Positions 27,637 through 37,487 of a DNA stretch of 64,000 nt are shown in pieces. The stretch spans positions 2,841,720 to 2,905,719 of the forward strand of contig NZ_DS989904.1 of the NCBI RefSeq assembly GCF_000155595.1. The letters run 5' to 3'. The notes below the pieces were generated by a model. It searched no databases. It worked only from the letters and a program-made list of their open reading frames with translations, and had not been told where the DNA came from. This DNA is from Synechococcus sp. PCC 7335. GTDB taxonomy: Bacteria > Cyanobacteriota > Cyanobacteriia > Phormidesmidales > Phormidesmidaceae. The number at the start of each line of letters is the position of its first letter. Positions within the stretch are counted from its first letter, which is position 1. A program made the translations under genes and the position numbers.

Positions 27637-28083
27637 CTATGCAAATTCGTTAGGGCCTGGTTTGACATGGTGAATGCCCAATATCTGATGATCAATAAGT
27701 CCTTCGATAAAATTGAAAAGTCCTGCTCCAGTAAGCAGGGCTCCTATGAAAACCGGAGTAGACTTCTGCGCATTTGGATTTTGGACAACGCCCCAAAGCA
27801 GCGCGATCCCAGCGAGGGTCAACACCCAGTCCAACAAGTGAAACAGACCATCTCCAAGCGTATTTAGCTCTAACCCAGAAACAGTACTATCTGTCTCCAC
27901 ACTGGTGAACATATGGTGCCACTGCAAAAGCTGATGGATAACAATCCCATCAAAGAAACCTGCCTGTCCTAGCCCTAACACAATACCAGCGACAATCAGC
28001 GGTCTGCGCTTTAGTGCCGGGTTTTGGACGGTTTCATGAACTGAGTCAGATGCGACTAGATCGCTTGAAGCTGGCGACGTCAT
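27637..28083 (-). CDS. DUF2243 membrane protein
   Basis: This 148-residue protein has four hydrophobic helices and the DUF2243 signatures AGIVLGLGQAGFFDGIVIHQLLQWHHM and, near the end, NFIEGLIDHQILGIHHV. The repeated His-containing motifs (IHQ-LQWHH and DHQ-L-IHH) could bind a metal or haem, though no function is established for the family. It starts from an ATG at 28083. It lies 250 bp upstream of the membrane gene at 26936 on the same strand and is divergent from the isocitrate dehydrogenase. Confidence 0.88.
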   Translation of the reverse strand: MTSPASSDLVASDSVHETVQNPALKRRPLIVAGIVLGLGQAGFFDGIVIHQLLQWHHMFTSVETDSTVSGLELNTLGDGLFHLLDWVLTLAGIALLWGVVQNPNAQKSTPVFIGALLTGAGLFNFIEGLIDHQILGIHHVKPGPNEFA

Positions 28084-28423
28084 TTTTAAGTGAGCACTTT
28101 ATGAACAAAATCTCTAGGGAGAAAATCTAAACTCTCATTCTAGTGAGCTGTCTTTAGTCAGTCCGAGTTGTTGAGCTAACTAAACTAGCTGCTAACTAAA
28201 CTGGCTATTGAGAGAGTTCTCTCTTAATGTTGCCGACCTATAGGTTCAAAACATCTCCTTTTAGGCTAGTTGGAACTGCTTGACTTGGCTAAAAGTTATC
28301 ACCTTAGATTTTTCTGCAAGGAATATTAATTTTGGGACTCGTGCTATTGGGTACAAAATACTGCCAATATCGACTGCTATACTCCTTCAGGGCGTGCAGA
28401 CTCAGCAGTAGGAGGACTTTATA
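28084..28423 (+). other. Intergenic region upstream of isocitrate dehydrogenase
   Basis: This 340-bp divergent spacer holds a 16-bp tandem duplication (28175-28206) and an ideal ribosome binding site, AGGAGG at 28410-28415, before the idh ATG. Promoters for both flanking genes are expected, but I cannot place them with confidence. Confidence 0.5.
28175..28206 (+). repeat. Tandem duplication, 2 x 16 bp
   Basis: GCTAACTAAACTAGCT is followed directly by GCTAACTAAACTGGCT, one mismatch. It is non-coding. Confidence 0.8.
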
Positions 28424-30655
28424 ATGCCTAACCCATCCGCTACTATCATCTATACCTTTACAGATGAAGCGCCGGCTCTGGCTACACAGTCTTTTCTTCC
28501 GATTGTTCAGGCCTTTGCTAAAGCGGCAAATGTCGCTGCTGAGACCAGCGATATCTCTTTAGCAGGTCGAATTATTGCTAGTTTTCCTGAGCAGTTAAGC
28601 GAAGCTCAGCGGCAGCCAGATGCCTTAGCTCAGCTAGGTGAATTGGCACAAACACCGGAAGCTAATATCATTAAGCTGCCAAACATTAGCGCGTCAGTTC
28701 CGCAGTTGGTGAGTGCGATCGCTGAACTCCAGTCAAAAGGCTATAACGTTCCTGACTATCCGGCTAGTCCAAAAAACGAGACCGAATTAGAAATTAAGTC
28801 TCGCTATGCCAAGGTGCTCGGTAGCGCGGTAAATCCGGTCTTACGCGAAGGGAATTCCGATCGCCGAGTCGCTGCGGCTGTCAAGGAATATGCTCGCAAA
28901 CATCCTCACTCTGTAGGTAGCTGGCGATCTGACTCTAGATCTCATGTTGTACATATGGACAACGGCGACTTCTATAGCAGTGAGCAGTCTGTTGTAGTTG
29001 AGACTGCTGGCGACGTCAGAATTGAGCTAGTTGAGAGTGATGGTACTGTCACGGTGCTCAAAGAAAAAACACCCGTTTCAGAGCAAGAGGTAATCGATGC
29101 GGCTGTTATGAGCGTTAAATCCCTGCGCGCTTTCTATACAAAAGCAATTGAGGCGGCTAAAGCAGAGAACATATTGCTTTCACTTCATCTCAAAGCAACG
29201 ATGATGAAAGTCTCTGATCCAATTCTCTTTGGTCATGCGGTTACTGTCTATTATCAAGACGTTTTCGAGAAGTACGCCGATACCTTTACCGAGCTAGGGA
29301 TAAATCCAAATAATGGTTTGGGCGATGTCTATACCAAAATTCAATCGCTTCCAGAAGAACAGCGCACTGCGATTGAAGCCGACCTGCAGGCAACCTACGA
29401 TAGCCGTCCACCTTTGGCAATGGTCAATTCTGACAAAGGCATCACGAACCTGCACGTGCCTAGCGATATTATCATCGATGCTTCTATGGCCGCTGCTATT
29501 CGGACCTCCGGTCAGATGTGGGGGCCAGACGGCAAGCTCCACGATATGAAAGCAATGATTCCAGATCGTTGCTATGCCACTATGTACCAGGCGTGCATTG
29601 AATTCTGTCAGGAGAACGGTGCTTTTGATGTAACCACAATGGGCAGCGTTTCTAATGTGGGACTGATGGCTAGAAAGGCAGAAGAATATGGCTCTCATGA
29701 TAAGACGTTTGAAATTCCAGCGGATGGCACGGTGCGGGTGGTCGACGGAGCCAGCCGTGTACTGATGGAACACAGCGTGGATAAAGGCGATATCTGGCGG
29801 ATGTGTCAGGCCAAAGATGTTGCTATCAAAGACTGGGTGAACCTAGCAGTCAAACGGGCCACGGCAACGGGGAATACAGCGGTCTTTTGGCTAGATGAAA
29901 ACCGGGCCCATGATGCTAATATCATCGCCAAGGTGAAGCAGTACTTATCAAACTACGGCACAGCAGGGCTGAACATTAGAATTTTGCCACCCGTCGAAGC
30001 GATGCGCTTCACCTGCACAGAAATTAAAGCCGGAAGAAATATCATCTCCGTAACTGGGAACGTCTTACGAGACTATCTGACCGATCTGTTTCCAATTCTA
30101 GAGCTAGGAACTAGCGCTAAGATGCTGTCAATTGTGCCGTTGCTAGCGGGCGGTGGCTTGTTCGAAACGGGAGCCGGCGGCTCTGCGCCAAAGCATGTGC
30201 AACAGTTTATCGCTAAAGGGCATCTACGCTGGGATTCCTTGGGAGAGTTTTTAGCACTAGCAGTAGCGCTAGAAGAACTGGGCCGCAAAACAAACAATCA
30301 GCAAGCAATGATCGTTGCTGAGGCGCTGAACCAGGCAACAAGTAAGCTGTTAGATACAGATAAATCGCCCTCGCGTCAGGTTGGGGAAATCGATAATCGA
30401 GGGAGTCATTTTTATCTAGCCCTGTATTGGGCCCAGACACTAGCTACGCAGGATGAGGACCGGACGCTACAAGAAAAGTTTGTGCCCGTGGCTAGGCAGC
30501 TCAGTGAAAATGAAGCGACTATAGTAGATGAGCTAAGAACTTCACAAGGTCAGCCGATGGAAATTGGTGGATACTACTTACCTGATGCACAAAAAGTGAG
30601 AGAGGCAATGCGGCCTAGTCGGACATTTAATCAGGCGATCGCTTCTCTCATCTGA
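28424..30655 (+). CDS. NADP-dependent isocitrate dehydrogenase, monomeric type
   Basis: This enzyme oxidises isocitrate to 2-oxoglutarate with NADP. The length of 743 fits the large single-chain form (IDH-II), which is unrelated in length to the roughly 475-residue dimeric Icd usual in cyanobacteria. Recognisable motifs are [49 protein letters not shown] and [30 protein letters not shown]. An ideal AGGAGG lies 8 bp before the ATG, suggesting high expression. Its 2-oxoglutarate feeds nitrogen assimilation. Whether the genome also has a dimeric Icd cannot be seen here. Confidence 0.95.
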   Translation: MPNPSATIIYTFTDEAPALATQSFLPIVQAFAKAANVAAETSDISLAGRIIASFPEQLSEAQRQPDALAQLGELAQTPEANIIKLPNISASVPQLVSAIAELQSKGYNVPDYPASPKNETELEIKSRYAKVLGSAVNPVLREGNSDRRVAAAVKEYARKHPHSVGSWRSDSRSHVVHMDNGDFYSSEQSVVVETAGDVRIELVESDGTVTVLKEKTPVSEQEVIDAAVMSVKSLRAFYTKAIEAAKAENILLSLHLKATMMKVSDPILFGHAVTVYYQDVFEKYADTFTELGINPNNGLGDVYTKIQSLPEEQRTAIEADLQATYDSRPPLAMVNSDKGITNLHVPSDIIIDASMAAAIRTSGQMWGPDGKLHDMKAMIPDRCYATMYQACIEFCQENGAFDVTTMGSVSNVGLMARKAEEYGSHDKTFEIPADGTVRVVDGASRVLMEHSVDKGDIWRMCQAKDVAIKDWVNLAVKRATATGNTAVFWLDENRAHDANIIAKVKQYLSNYGTAGLNIRILPPVEAMRFTCTEIKAGRNIISVTGNVLRDYLTDLFPILELGTSAKMLSIVPLLAGGGLFETGAGGSAPKHVQQFIAKGHLRWDSLGEFLALAVALEELGRKTNNQQAMIVAEALNQATSKLLDTDKSPSRQVGEIDNRGSHFYLALYWAQTLATQDEDRTLQEKFVPVARQLSENEATIVDELRTSQGQPMEIGGYYLPDAQKVREAMRPSRTFNQAIASLI

Positions 30656-30852
30656 TACAGTGCATTTTATCCGTCGCTCCTTGACCCTCTTCAATCATGG
30701 CTACGAAGCATACAGTCATCGGCGGATGATATTTCTGTTAGGAACGTTAATGATTGCCGCTGCTGGGGTTAAAAATTGCTACCTAGCGCCTATGCCCGGC
30801 GCCTATTCTAGGCAGCTACTCTAGCTAGTGACGACTCTAGCGAATAGACGGT

Positions 30853-31035
30853 TTAAGCAACCGTTTCCATACCGTCTGTCGTCGCCATTTGCCGTTCGAC
30901 AGTTTCAATTTCGGCGTTGGTAGCGGCTAGGCGAGCCTCCAAAAAATCACGGATCGCTTTGAGTCTTTTAAGCTTGAACTTTTTATAGTCTTGGGGAGAG
31001 TACTGGTGTGGAGAGCAGCAGAACGGAAAGAACAT
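30853..31035 (-). CDS. Small coiled-coil hypothetical protein
   Basis: A 60-residue frame from an ATG at 31035. The N-terminus (MFFPFCCSPHQYSPQDYKK) is followed by one long amphipathic helix with KRLKAIRDFLEARLAATNAEIETVERQM, a plausible coiled coil. The charged heptads and Gly-poor composition look like real coding sequence. I recognise no family and assign no function. It lies between idh and the DUF2808 gene. Confidence 0.55.
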   Translation of the reverse strand: MFFPFCCSPHQYSPQDYKKFKLKRLKAIRDFLEARLAATNAEIETVERQMATTDGMETVA

Positions 31036-31130
31036 ATCGACTTGACCTATGAGAACATAACTCTAGGGTAGCGATAGTTCTTGATTGCGACAACAGACTC
31101 TAGACCGCTTTTCCTGATCGCGCCTACTGA

Positions 31131-31166
31131 CAGAGCATCTGTTGGAGTCAGAGCACCTGTTAGAGT
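31131..31166 (+). repeat. Tandem duplication, 2 x 18 bp
   Basis: CAGAGCATCTGTTGGAGT is followed directly by CAGAGCACCTGTTAGAGT, two mismatches. It is non-coding, between the small coiled-coil gene and DUF2808. Confidence 0.75.
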
Positions 31167-31203
31167 ACGTTTCAAATCCTATTAGCATTTACTAGTGGTA
31201 GTA

Positions 31204-31866
31204 CTAATGGTAGAAGCGGCGTCGACTGTACCCTTCATAGAAGCTTAGCCGGGCGGTTCCTAACCTGCGCGGTCTGCTGTTGTCGCCAGTAGGAATACCG
31301 GCTACTTGGTAAATATAGATACCATCGCGCGGGTTGCGAAAAGATCTGAGCACGACTGTGATATTTCGACCTGGCTGGAGAAATGGATCAAAGCTGACTG
31401 TAACTGTTCTGTTGTTAGAATCATTAGCAACAGTAGCTGAAGATATCTTCTGATTGCGATCGCCGCCTTCAAACACATAGCTTTTCCGAGCGCTGTAGCT
31501 AGGGTAGTCTGCTCCCTCTATCTGAGAGAAAGTAATTGCCTGAAGCGGCGCTGTAGAATCTGCTGGAATATTAATATTAAACAGATAGCTAGCATCTCTA
31601 TACTGCAAGTTGCTGGTAACACTTGTATCAGTCAATCTCAAAAGTTCTGGAACTTCATTGGCATCGGCCTGTGCTAAATTATCAGACCGTGCAAAATTAT
31701 TAGACTGTGCCAAAGTAGGCGTCTGGGCAGATACAGCACCTGTTACGGACAGAGCCTGCCAACTAGCCTCAAACAACTGATCAGCAGCTATGTTGACTAT
31801 AGCCAAGGTATTAGAACCAGCGAATGCTATACCTGATGCGAACAACAGAATGGGTAGTTTTCTCAT
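31204..31866 (-). CDS. DUF2808 secreted or periplasmic protein
   Basis: This 220-residue protein has an N-terminal signal sequence (MRKLPILLFASGIAFAGS) and a low-complexity, Ala/Gln/Asn-rich section to about residue 75. The DUF2808 domain follows, with YLFNINIPADSTAPLQAITFSQ, the phrase VSFDPFLQPGRNITVVLRSFRNPRDGIYIYQV, and GTARLSFYEGYS at the end. The family is almost confined to cyanobacteria, is predicted to be beta-rich and extracytoplasmic, and has no known function. A short degenerate repeat (LAQSNN/ARSDN/LAQAD) in the linker looks like slippage. Confidence 0.88.
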   Translation of the reverse strand: MRKLPILLFASGIAFAGSNTLAIVNIAADQLFEASWQALSVTGAVSAQTPTLAQSNNFARSDNLAQADANEVPELLRLTDTSVTSNLQYRDASYLFNINIPADSTAPLQAITFSQIEGADYPSYSARKSYVFEGGDRNQKISSATVANDSNNRTVTVSFDPFLQPGRNITVVLRSFRNPRDGIYIYQVAGIPTGDNSRPRRLGTARLSFYEGYSRRRFYH

Positions 31867-31924
31867 GTTCTAAGTCTATCCTATAGGGCTGTCTTGCAAG
31901 ACATTTCCTATATTGGTTTTCGGC

Positions 31925-32119
31925 CTACGCGCTGAGCTGCTGCCACTTGCAAATTAAACGATCATTCTCTGTTGTCCATGTCGCAGTCATGCGAGATTTG
32001 GGCGCTGTTTTGGCAACAGGCTGCAAGGAATAGAGAACAATGGTTTCTGCTGCAGCACTAGTCTCGGTTTGCTGATCGCTTGGCTGCTGGCCGTTGAACT
32101 GTTGCCTTGTGAGATGCAT
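31925..32119 (-). CDS. Small hypothetical protein downstream of the export operon
   Basis: A 64-residue frame starting at an ATG at 32119, about 105 bp after the second ABC gene on the same strand. The N-terminal half is polar (Gln/Thr/Ser); the C-terminal half has MTATWTTENDRLICKWQQL, a beta-like, Trp-rich ending. There is no GG leader motif, so it does not look like an exported precursor. It could be the last gene of the NHLP operon or independent. I do not recognise it. Confidence 0.45.
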   Translation of the reverse strand: MHLTRQQFNGQQPSDQQTETSAAAETIVLYSLQPVAKTAPKSRMTATWTTENDRLICKWQQLSA

Positions 32120-32224
32120 GATGAAATCCTCTAGTGATTGATTTCAATCTAGAGACCAATCGGGAATAAGTCGGGAAGACAACAGATCGTTTAGTCCAGT
32201 TCTTTTAGTCTAGCTGTTTGCGAG

Positions 32225-35080
32225 CTAAGCCATCTGTCTTTTGATTAGCTGCTTGAACACACCTTCCTCTTGAGCGAGCTGATCAAAGCTTCCTTGCTGA
32301 ACAACTCTGCCAGATTTGATGACGTATATACGATCAGCATGGCGAATGGTGCTCAGCCGATGAGCGACTACAATCCTGGTAACATTGAGCCGATCCAGGC
32401 TCTGACTGACAATAGCTTGGGTTCTGTTATCTAGAGCGCTAGTCGCTTCGTCTAGCAGTAAGATATTTGGGTTTAAAGCTAATGCACGAGCAATCATCAG
32501 GCGCTGTCGCTGCCCTCCAGAGAGATTGCCGCCGCCTTCACTGATAACGGTATGCATCTCCATTGGAAAGCTACGAATATCTTCCGCAAAGCCCGCCATT
32601 TCTGCAGCTCGCCAGGCATCTTCTAGACTGATAAGCGCACCGCCGGAGATGTTTTCGAATAGCGAACCCGCATTGATACGGCCATTTTGTAAGACCACGC
32701 CGAGCTGTCGCCGAACAGCAGCAACATCTAAGCCGGCAACGTCTTGGTTATCGTAATAGACAGTTCCAGACTGAGGAGATTCAAATCCAAGCAGTAGCCG
32801 CAAGACGGTAGATTTACCAGAGCCAGAGGGGCCAACAAGCGCAATAAACTCGCCAGGATGAGCACCTACGGTAACATCGTCTAGGATGAGTGGACCGTCT
32901 TCTCGATAGCGGAAGGTCACATGATCTAGGCAAATGCGTCCGGAAAGGCGACCAGGATCTGATTTTTGGGTGCTAAGTTCGGGTGTGGCGGCTAAGATAG
33001 GTTGCGATCGCATCCATAAGGGGATGACTTCTAGCACTTCAATCACAGTCAAACTGAGGCTAGTTGCTCCATTGATGAAGATGGCGAAGGCAGCGACAAA
33101 CGCTAAGAACGTGCCGCTAGAGAGCCCAGCTGATTGATCTGGGCCCACTAGCGTGGTGGCGATTGCAAACAGCGCAATCGAGGTCAGCGTTGGCATTGCC
33201 GTGTTAAATACATCAACCCCGTCTTCTAACTTTTGGGTACTGAGATCAAGTTTGATTTGCTGTCGATATCGCTGTGCCCATTGCCCAAAAGCACGGGGTT
33301 CAGCGCCTGCTAGCCTTAACTTAGAGACACCATTTATGAGCTGTACCATCAAGCCGTAGATTTCACCATCTAGCTCTAATAGAGGGCGCTGCTTTTTTAA
33401 TAAGAGAATGCCAGATACGATAGTCACTCCCATCACTAGAACAGCAACAAACAGTGCCAGTACCGCTAAACTAGCGCTGTAATAAAACAACAGCCCCAAG
33501 TTCAAAAAGGCAAAAGCGCCGGAAAGAATGGCATCTAAGGCCGTACCGCTGAGCTTACGGCGGATTGTATTGACGCTAGAGACCCTAGCTTGCAAGTCTC
33601 CACTAGAATAGTCTCGAAAGAAAGACGGATGTAGTTTGAGCAACCGATCCCAGACGGCAGCTTGAAGCACTGAGTCAGAGCTAGTCTCTATCCGCATAGC
33701 TGCGATCGCCTGAGCAAATTGAAAACAGCTACGACCAAAGGCTACAGCGAGCAGCAGCAGCCCTAACTCAATCAAGGTCGCCTCGTTGCCATATGGAATG
33801 GCGTCGTCAATTAAGACTGCTGTGGCTTGCGGAATCGCCATGCCTAGCAGACTCATGGCAACGCCAGTTAGAAGAATCATCCACAGATCTTTTTTGTGTC
33901 CCTGCAAAGCAAACTTCAGTAAAACCCAGGCGTTGAGCTGACCTTCAGGTAAGGGACGATAGAATACAAACGCTCTAGGATCGAGCGTGTTCGCAATAGA
34001 TTCAGTGACGAGCGTTCGATTTAGGCTCACTGGATCGAGCAGTTCGTAGCGATTGTCTTTGATCGGCAACAGTGCCATCGGCAGGTGATCTGCTTGGGTA
34101 TAGACCACCATAGGACCGCTATCTTGAGTCCACCAAGGGCCGCGCAGTAGGATTTGCCGCAGGCGTAGCTGAGAAGCTCTGGCGATCGCCTCTAAGGGTT
34201 CTTTGACCTGCTGAAAATTTTCTGAAGTGTTTGGCGCGCGAAGGCTGACGTCTAATACGCGGGCAACGGCCCCTGCAGCGACTAGAAGAGGCGTGTCCGC
34301 CGAGAGAAAGCTGTTGTCTTCGGGCCGCAGCAAAGAGGCCAGTCCTCTTAAGGCCTGATCAGCAGTTTTTTGATTAAGTGACTGCCGCTGCTGAAACTGT
34401 CGTAGGCCAGTCTCTCCTTTTTCGAGGATAATTCTTTCAATTGCGTTCAGCACATACCGATGGAAGCACTCAATCCCACTACTAGCTTCATCGGGTTTGG
34501 TGATCGCCTCTGGCGAATAAACCTGTAGCTCTACGCTCCCACCTTGGGCCTGTAGCCAGGTGCCTTTCGCTATCGGAAACAATCCTACATCTGGGGTTAG
34601 CGGCGATTCGATATGGTCTAGCCAGCTAGCATTGCCTTGCTTGACTTTTATCCATACCATTTTCTCTTGTGAACCATAGCGGATACCGTTTCTTAGTGAG
34701 ATGTACTCAGACGGATTGGGATCTATAGGCGCTGGCGAACGGGGAAAATCTTCTATCGAGCTGAAATGCTCAAACCAGGAAGTAAAGGGAGCGAGCGTAT
34801 GGGAAGTGAGAGAAGGCGTGATCACCGACGGTTCGAAGGCGATCGCGACCAATCCATACGCTTGAGGTGTGCATCCTAGTAGATAGTCTCCTGCTGAGAC
34901 TGTGAAGAGGTAATATCTAGGGCCGGTTAGTTTGCCCTCACTCCAAGTGACCGCAAAAACGCCAACAGATCCCGAACTCACCTGCCAAAAGGAGCCGGGC
35001 TTTTCGAGCAGAAAAGTTTCGTTCCCTGCTAATGTTTTATCAGATGCTTTGTCAGAAGAAGGAGAAAGGACAGAAACCAT
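32225..35080 (-). CDS. NHLP-type peptide export ABC transporter, permease/ATPase subunit
   Basis: This 951-residue protein matches the second ABC subunit of NHLP/NHLM bacteriocin export systems. A large N-terminal region of about 400 residues precedes the transmembrane domain (about 395-660, six helices) and the ATPase domain. The ATPase has Walker A GPSGSGKST at about 756, signature LSGGQRQR, Walker B ILLLDEATSALD and the VVAHRLS switch. There is no C39 peptidase. In known systems it works with the peptidase-containing ABC and an HlyD-like protein to export leader-cleaved peptides. AAGGGAG lies upstream of the ATG, and the gap to the preceding gene is 15 bp. Confidence 0.93.
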   Translation of the reverse strand: MVSVLSPSSDKASDKTLAGNETFLLEKPGSFWQVSSGSVGVFAVTWSEGKLTGPRYYLFTVSAGDYLLGCTPQAYGLVAIAFEPSVITPSLTSHTLAPFTSWFEHFSSIEDFPRSPAPIDPNPSEYISLRNGIRYGSQEKMVWIKVKQGNASWLDHIESPLTPDVGLFPIAKGTWLQAQGGSVELQVYSPEAITKPDEASSGIECFHRYVLNAIERIILEKGETGLRQFQQRQSLNQKTADQALRGLASLLRPEDNSFLSADTPLLVAAGAVARVLDVSLRAPNTSENFQQVKEPLEAIARASQLRLRQILLRGPWWTQDSGPMVVYTQADHLPMALLPIKDNRYELLDPVSLNRTLVTESIANTLDPRAFVFYRPLPEGQLNAWVLLKFALQGHKKDLWMILLTGVAMSLLGMAIPQATAVLIDDAIPYGNEATLIELGLLLLAVAFGRSCFQFAQAIAAMRIETSSDSVLQAAVWDRLLKLHPSFFRDYSSGDLQARVSSVNTIRRKLSGTALDAILSGAFAFLNLGLLFYYSASLAVLALFVAVLVMGVTIVSGILLLKKQRPLLELDGEIYGLMVQLINGVSKLRLAGAEPRAFGQWAQRYRQQIKLDLSTQKLEDGVDVFNTAMPTLTSIALFAIATTLVGPDQSAGLSSGTFLAFVAAFAIFINGATSLSLTVIEVLEVIPLWMRSQPILAATPELSTQKSDPGRLSGRICLDHVTFRYREDGPLILDDVTVGAHPGEFIALVGPSGSGKSTVLRLLLGFESPQSGTVYYDNQDVAGLDVAAVRRQLGVVLQNGRINAGSLFENISGGALISLEDAWRAAEMAGFAEDIRSFPMEMHTVISEGGGNLSGGQRQRLMIARALALNPNILLLDEATSALDNRTQAIVSQSLDRLNVTRIVVAHRLSTIRHADRIYVIKSGRVVQQGSFDQLAQEEGVFKQLIKRQMA

Positions 35081-35095
35081 AGCATTGTATCTCCC

Positions 35096-37486
35096 TTATA
35101 GGGCTGTTCCAGACTGATTGATCAAAGTCGCGTAGTGACCTTCTTGTCGCCAAAGCTCTTCGTGAGTACCCCGTTGTACGACCTGCCCGCGCTCTAGCAC
35201 AATAATTTCATCCGCATCGCGAATAGTGCTTAAGCGGTGAGCGACGATCAAACAGGTACAGCCTCGCCGTCGTAGGTTTTGGTCAATGATTTTTTCGGTT
35301 TCAGAATCTAGCGCACTGGTCGCTTCATCCATAATTAAGATCGAAGGATTGTTGACCAGTGCTCTAGCAATCTCTAACCTTTGCCTCTGTCCGCCACTAA
35401 GGTTTTGACCCCCCTCTAGTAGCTGTGCATCATAGCCATACGGAAGCGCTAAAATGGCTTCCTCGATGGCTGCATCTTGGCAAGCCTGTTGAAGCTGGGC
35501 GTCCGGTACCGTGCTATCCCACAAGGTGAGATTATCCCTGATAGAACCAGCGAATAGCAAAATGTCCTGCTCTACCATAGCAACTGAGTTGGTTATGACT
35601 GCCCGAGGTATTTCTCGTCTGGGTTTGTTGTCAAAGCAGATCTCTCCTACTGTGGGTTGATAGAGTCCAGCAATTATCTTAACTAGGGTAGATTTGCCGG
35701 AACCGCTGCCGCCAACAAAAGCGATTCGCTCCCCAGGTTGAATAGAGAGATTAAAATCTTTAATTAGAGGCGCATCTAAAGGACTATAGCTAAAAGAGAG
35801 ATTAGTAATATTAATCGTACCTGATAGGCGAAAGTGAGGGGAGTGCTGAGCGCCTTTACTGATTTGCTGATCACCTGACTTTTGATGATCGCTTTCACCT
35901 ACAGCACCCAAAGCCTGACTATCAGCCCGGTGATTAGCGTGAGATCTCTCTAGAGACGTCTGCGTAGTGTTCTTACCAAAGCTAGGCCCCTCATCAAAAA
36001 CGATATCTACCTCATTTTCTAGCACATCGTCTAATCTTTCTAAATTTCCTTGTAAAACCTGCAAAGTATTCGCAAATCCAACTAAGTTCCTCACAGGTCC
36101 TTGAAAGCTTTGCATCAGAAGTTGAAAAGCAACCAGCATCCCAATCGAAAGACTACCGTGAATGACCCGCCAGCCGCCGATGATTAAGAGCGCTAATGTA
36201 GTCAGCATGGTCAATAGAGCAGGCAGCAGACCCAGCAGACGGTTGGTTAGGCCAAGCTCTTGCTGGGCATTGGTAGCCTTGGTGTAATAGCCGGCCCAGC
36301 GAGCGAAAAAGTCTGATTCTATGCCGGATGCTTTGAGCGTTTCAATGCTCTGTAGTCCAGCAATGCTGACACCAGAGGCTTTACCGTATTCTTGGGCAAG
36401 GCGGCGGTTGGCATCTGTGCGAGTGCGTGAAACCCACTGCAGTGTCATGACGTTGATAGCGGCAAAGCTGACAACGATCAGGGTGAGTGGAATATCGTAT
36501 TGCCACATGGCGATCGCATAAAAGACAATCATCACCATACTGATGGCTGTCGTTGTCAATCGACCCGACAATACGCCTGCTACGCCGTCATTGAGGCTAA
36601 TGCGATCACTGATCTCTCCGGCAAATCGCTGCGCATAAAAACCAACTGGCAGTCTGAGTACGTGCCATACAAAACGGCTGGTCATTCCTACTGCCAACTT
36701 GACCCTAAGCGATCGCAGGTATCGCAGCTGTAAACCCGTTAATACAGCCTGCAGCAGCACCGTTATTCCCATACCTAGCAGCACGTACGGTAACCAGTCC
36801 AGCCGTTTTGCCAATAGCACATTGTCAATAAAAATCCGGCTAAAGGCAGGCAGCGCTAAGGTTGGGAGCACTAACAAAAAGCCCGTCAGCGCACAAAAGA
36901 CCAGCGCGCCTACTGAACCACTCAATCGTCGCCGAAGACCTGAGATAGCGCTAGCAGGTCTTCCCCCGCGTACAAAGTCTTCGCCGGGCGTGAAGGTGAG
37001 CACAATGCCGGTATAGCCTTCGTCGAAATCAGCCGGCGTGATTTTTCGCGGGCCTAGTGCAGGGTCATTTAAGCGAACACTGGTATCGGTGATTTCATCA
37101 ACAACCAAAAAATGGTTGAAATTCCAAAAAACAATAAACGGCGGTGCTAGCGCTTTGAGCGAATCAATACTCTTTTTGTATCCCTTGCTAAGTAGACCAT
37201 AGTTGCGGGCGGCCTTAAGCACGTTGGCAGCAGTCACCCCATCGCGAGAGACACCACAAGAAGCTCTGAGCTCAGCCAAAGGAATAAAGCGACCATAGTA
37301 GCCCAGCACCATGCTAAGAGCTGCTGCTCCGCATTCTACTGCCTCCATCTGAAAAACAGTGGGTGTTTTAGACCGCTTCGGCCGCTGCTTGGATGCTGAT
37401 TGGTGATTCGGCTTTTTGTTGAAACTCTTTGAACTTCTGCCCTGGCGCTGGTCGGACGGCTGAGCTGTCATCGGACTAGCTGTCAT
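35096..37486 (-). CDS. NHLP-type peptide export ABC transporter with C39 leader peptidase
   Basis: This 796-residue protein is the maturation and export subunit. The C39 cysteine peptidase domain (about 42-165) is intact: oxyanion Gln and catalytic Cys in FQMEAVECGAAAL, His in NHFLVVDEI and Asp in LNDPALG. Such domains cut after double-glycine leaders. A six-helix membrane domain (about 190-480) and an ATPase domain follow, with Walker A GGSGSGKST, LSGGQRQR and ILIMDEATSALD. A polar insertion at about 500-550 precedes the ATPase. It starts one base after the HlyD-like stop codon. It should process the peptide at 39741, whose leader ends in GG. Confidence 0.95.
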   Translation of the reverse strand: MTASPMTAQPSDQRQGRSSKSFNKKPNHQSASKQRPKRSKTPTVFQMEAVECGAAALSMVLGYYGRFIPLAELRASCGVSRDGVTAANVLKAARNYGLLSKGYKKSIDSLKALAPPFIVFWNFNHFLVVDEITDTSVRLNDPALGPRKITPADFDEGYTGIVLTFTPGEDFVRGGRPASAISGLRRRLSGSVGALVFCALTGFLLVLPTLALPAFSRIFIDNVLLAKRLDWLPYVLLGMGITVLLQAVLTGLQLRYLRSLRVKLAVGMTSRFVWHVLRLPVGFYAQRFAGEISDRISLNDGVAGVLSGRLTTTAISMVMIVFYAIAMWQYDIPLTLIVVSFAAINVMTLQWVSRTRTDANRRLAQEYGKASGVSIAGLQSIETLKASGIESDFFARWAGYYTKATNAQQELGLTNRLLGLLPALLTMLTTLALLIIGGWRVIHGSLSIGMLVAFQLLMQSFQGPVRNLVGFANTLQVLQGNLERLDDVLENEVDIVFDEGPSFGKNTTQTSLERSHANHRADSQALGAVGESDHQKSGDQQISKGAQHSPHFRLSGTINITNLSFSYSPLDAPLIKDFNLSIQPGERIAFVGGSGSGKSTLVKIIAGLYQPTVGEICFDNKPRREIPRAVITNSVAMVEQDILLFAGSIRDNLTLWDSTVPDAQLQQACQDAAIEEAILALPYGYDAQLLEGGQNLSGGQRQRLEIARALVNNPSILIMDEATSALDSETEKIIDQNLRRRGCTCLIVAHRLSTIRDADEIIVLERGQVVQRGTHEELWRQEGHYATLINQSGTAL

Positions 37487-37487
37487 T

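Noticed and set aside
27317-27673. 118-codon plus-strand frame between two membrane genes
   Set aside because: It overlaps both minus-strand membrane genes, and its composition does not resemble a folded protein.
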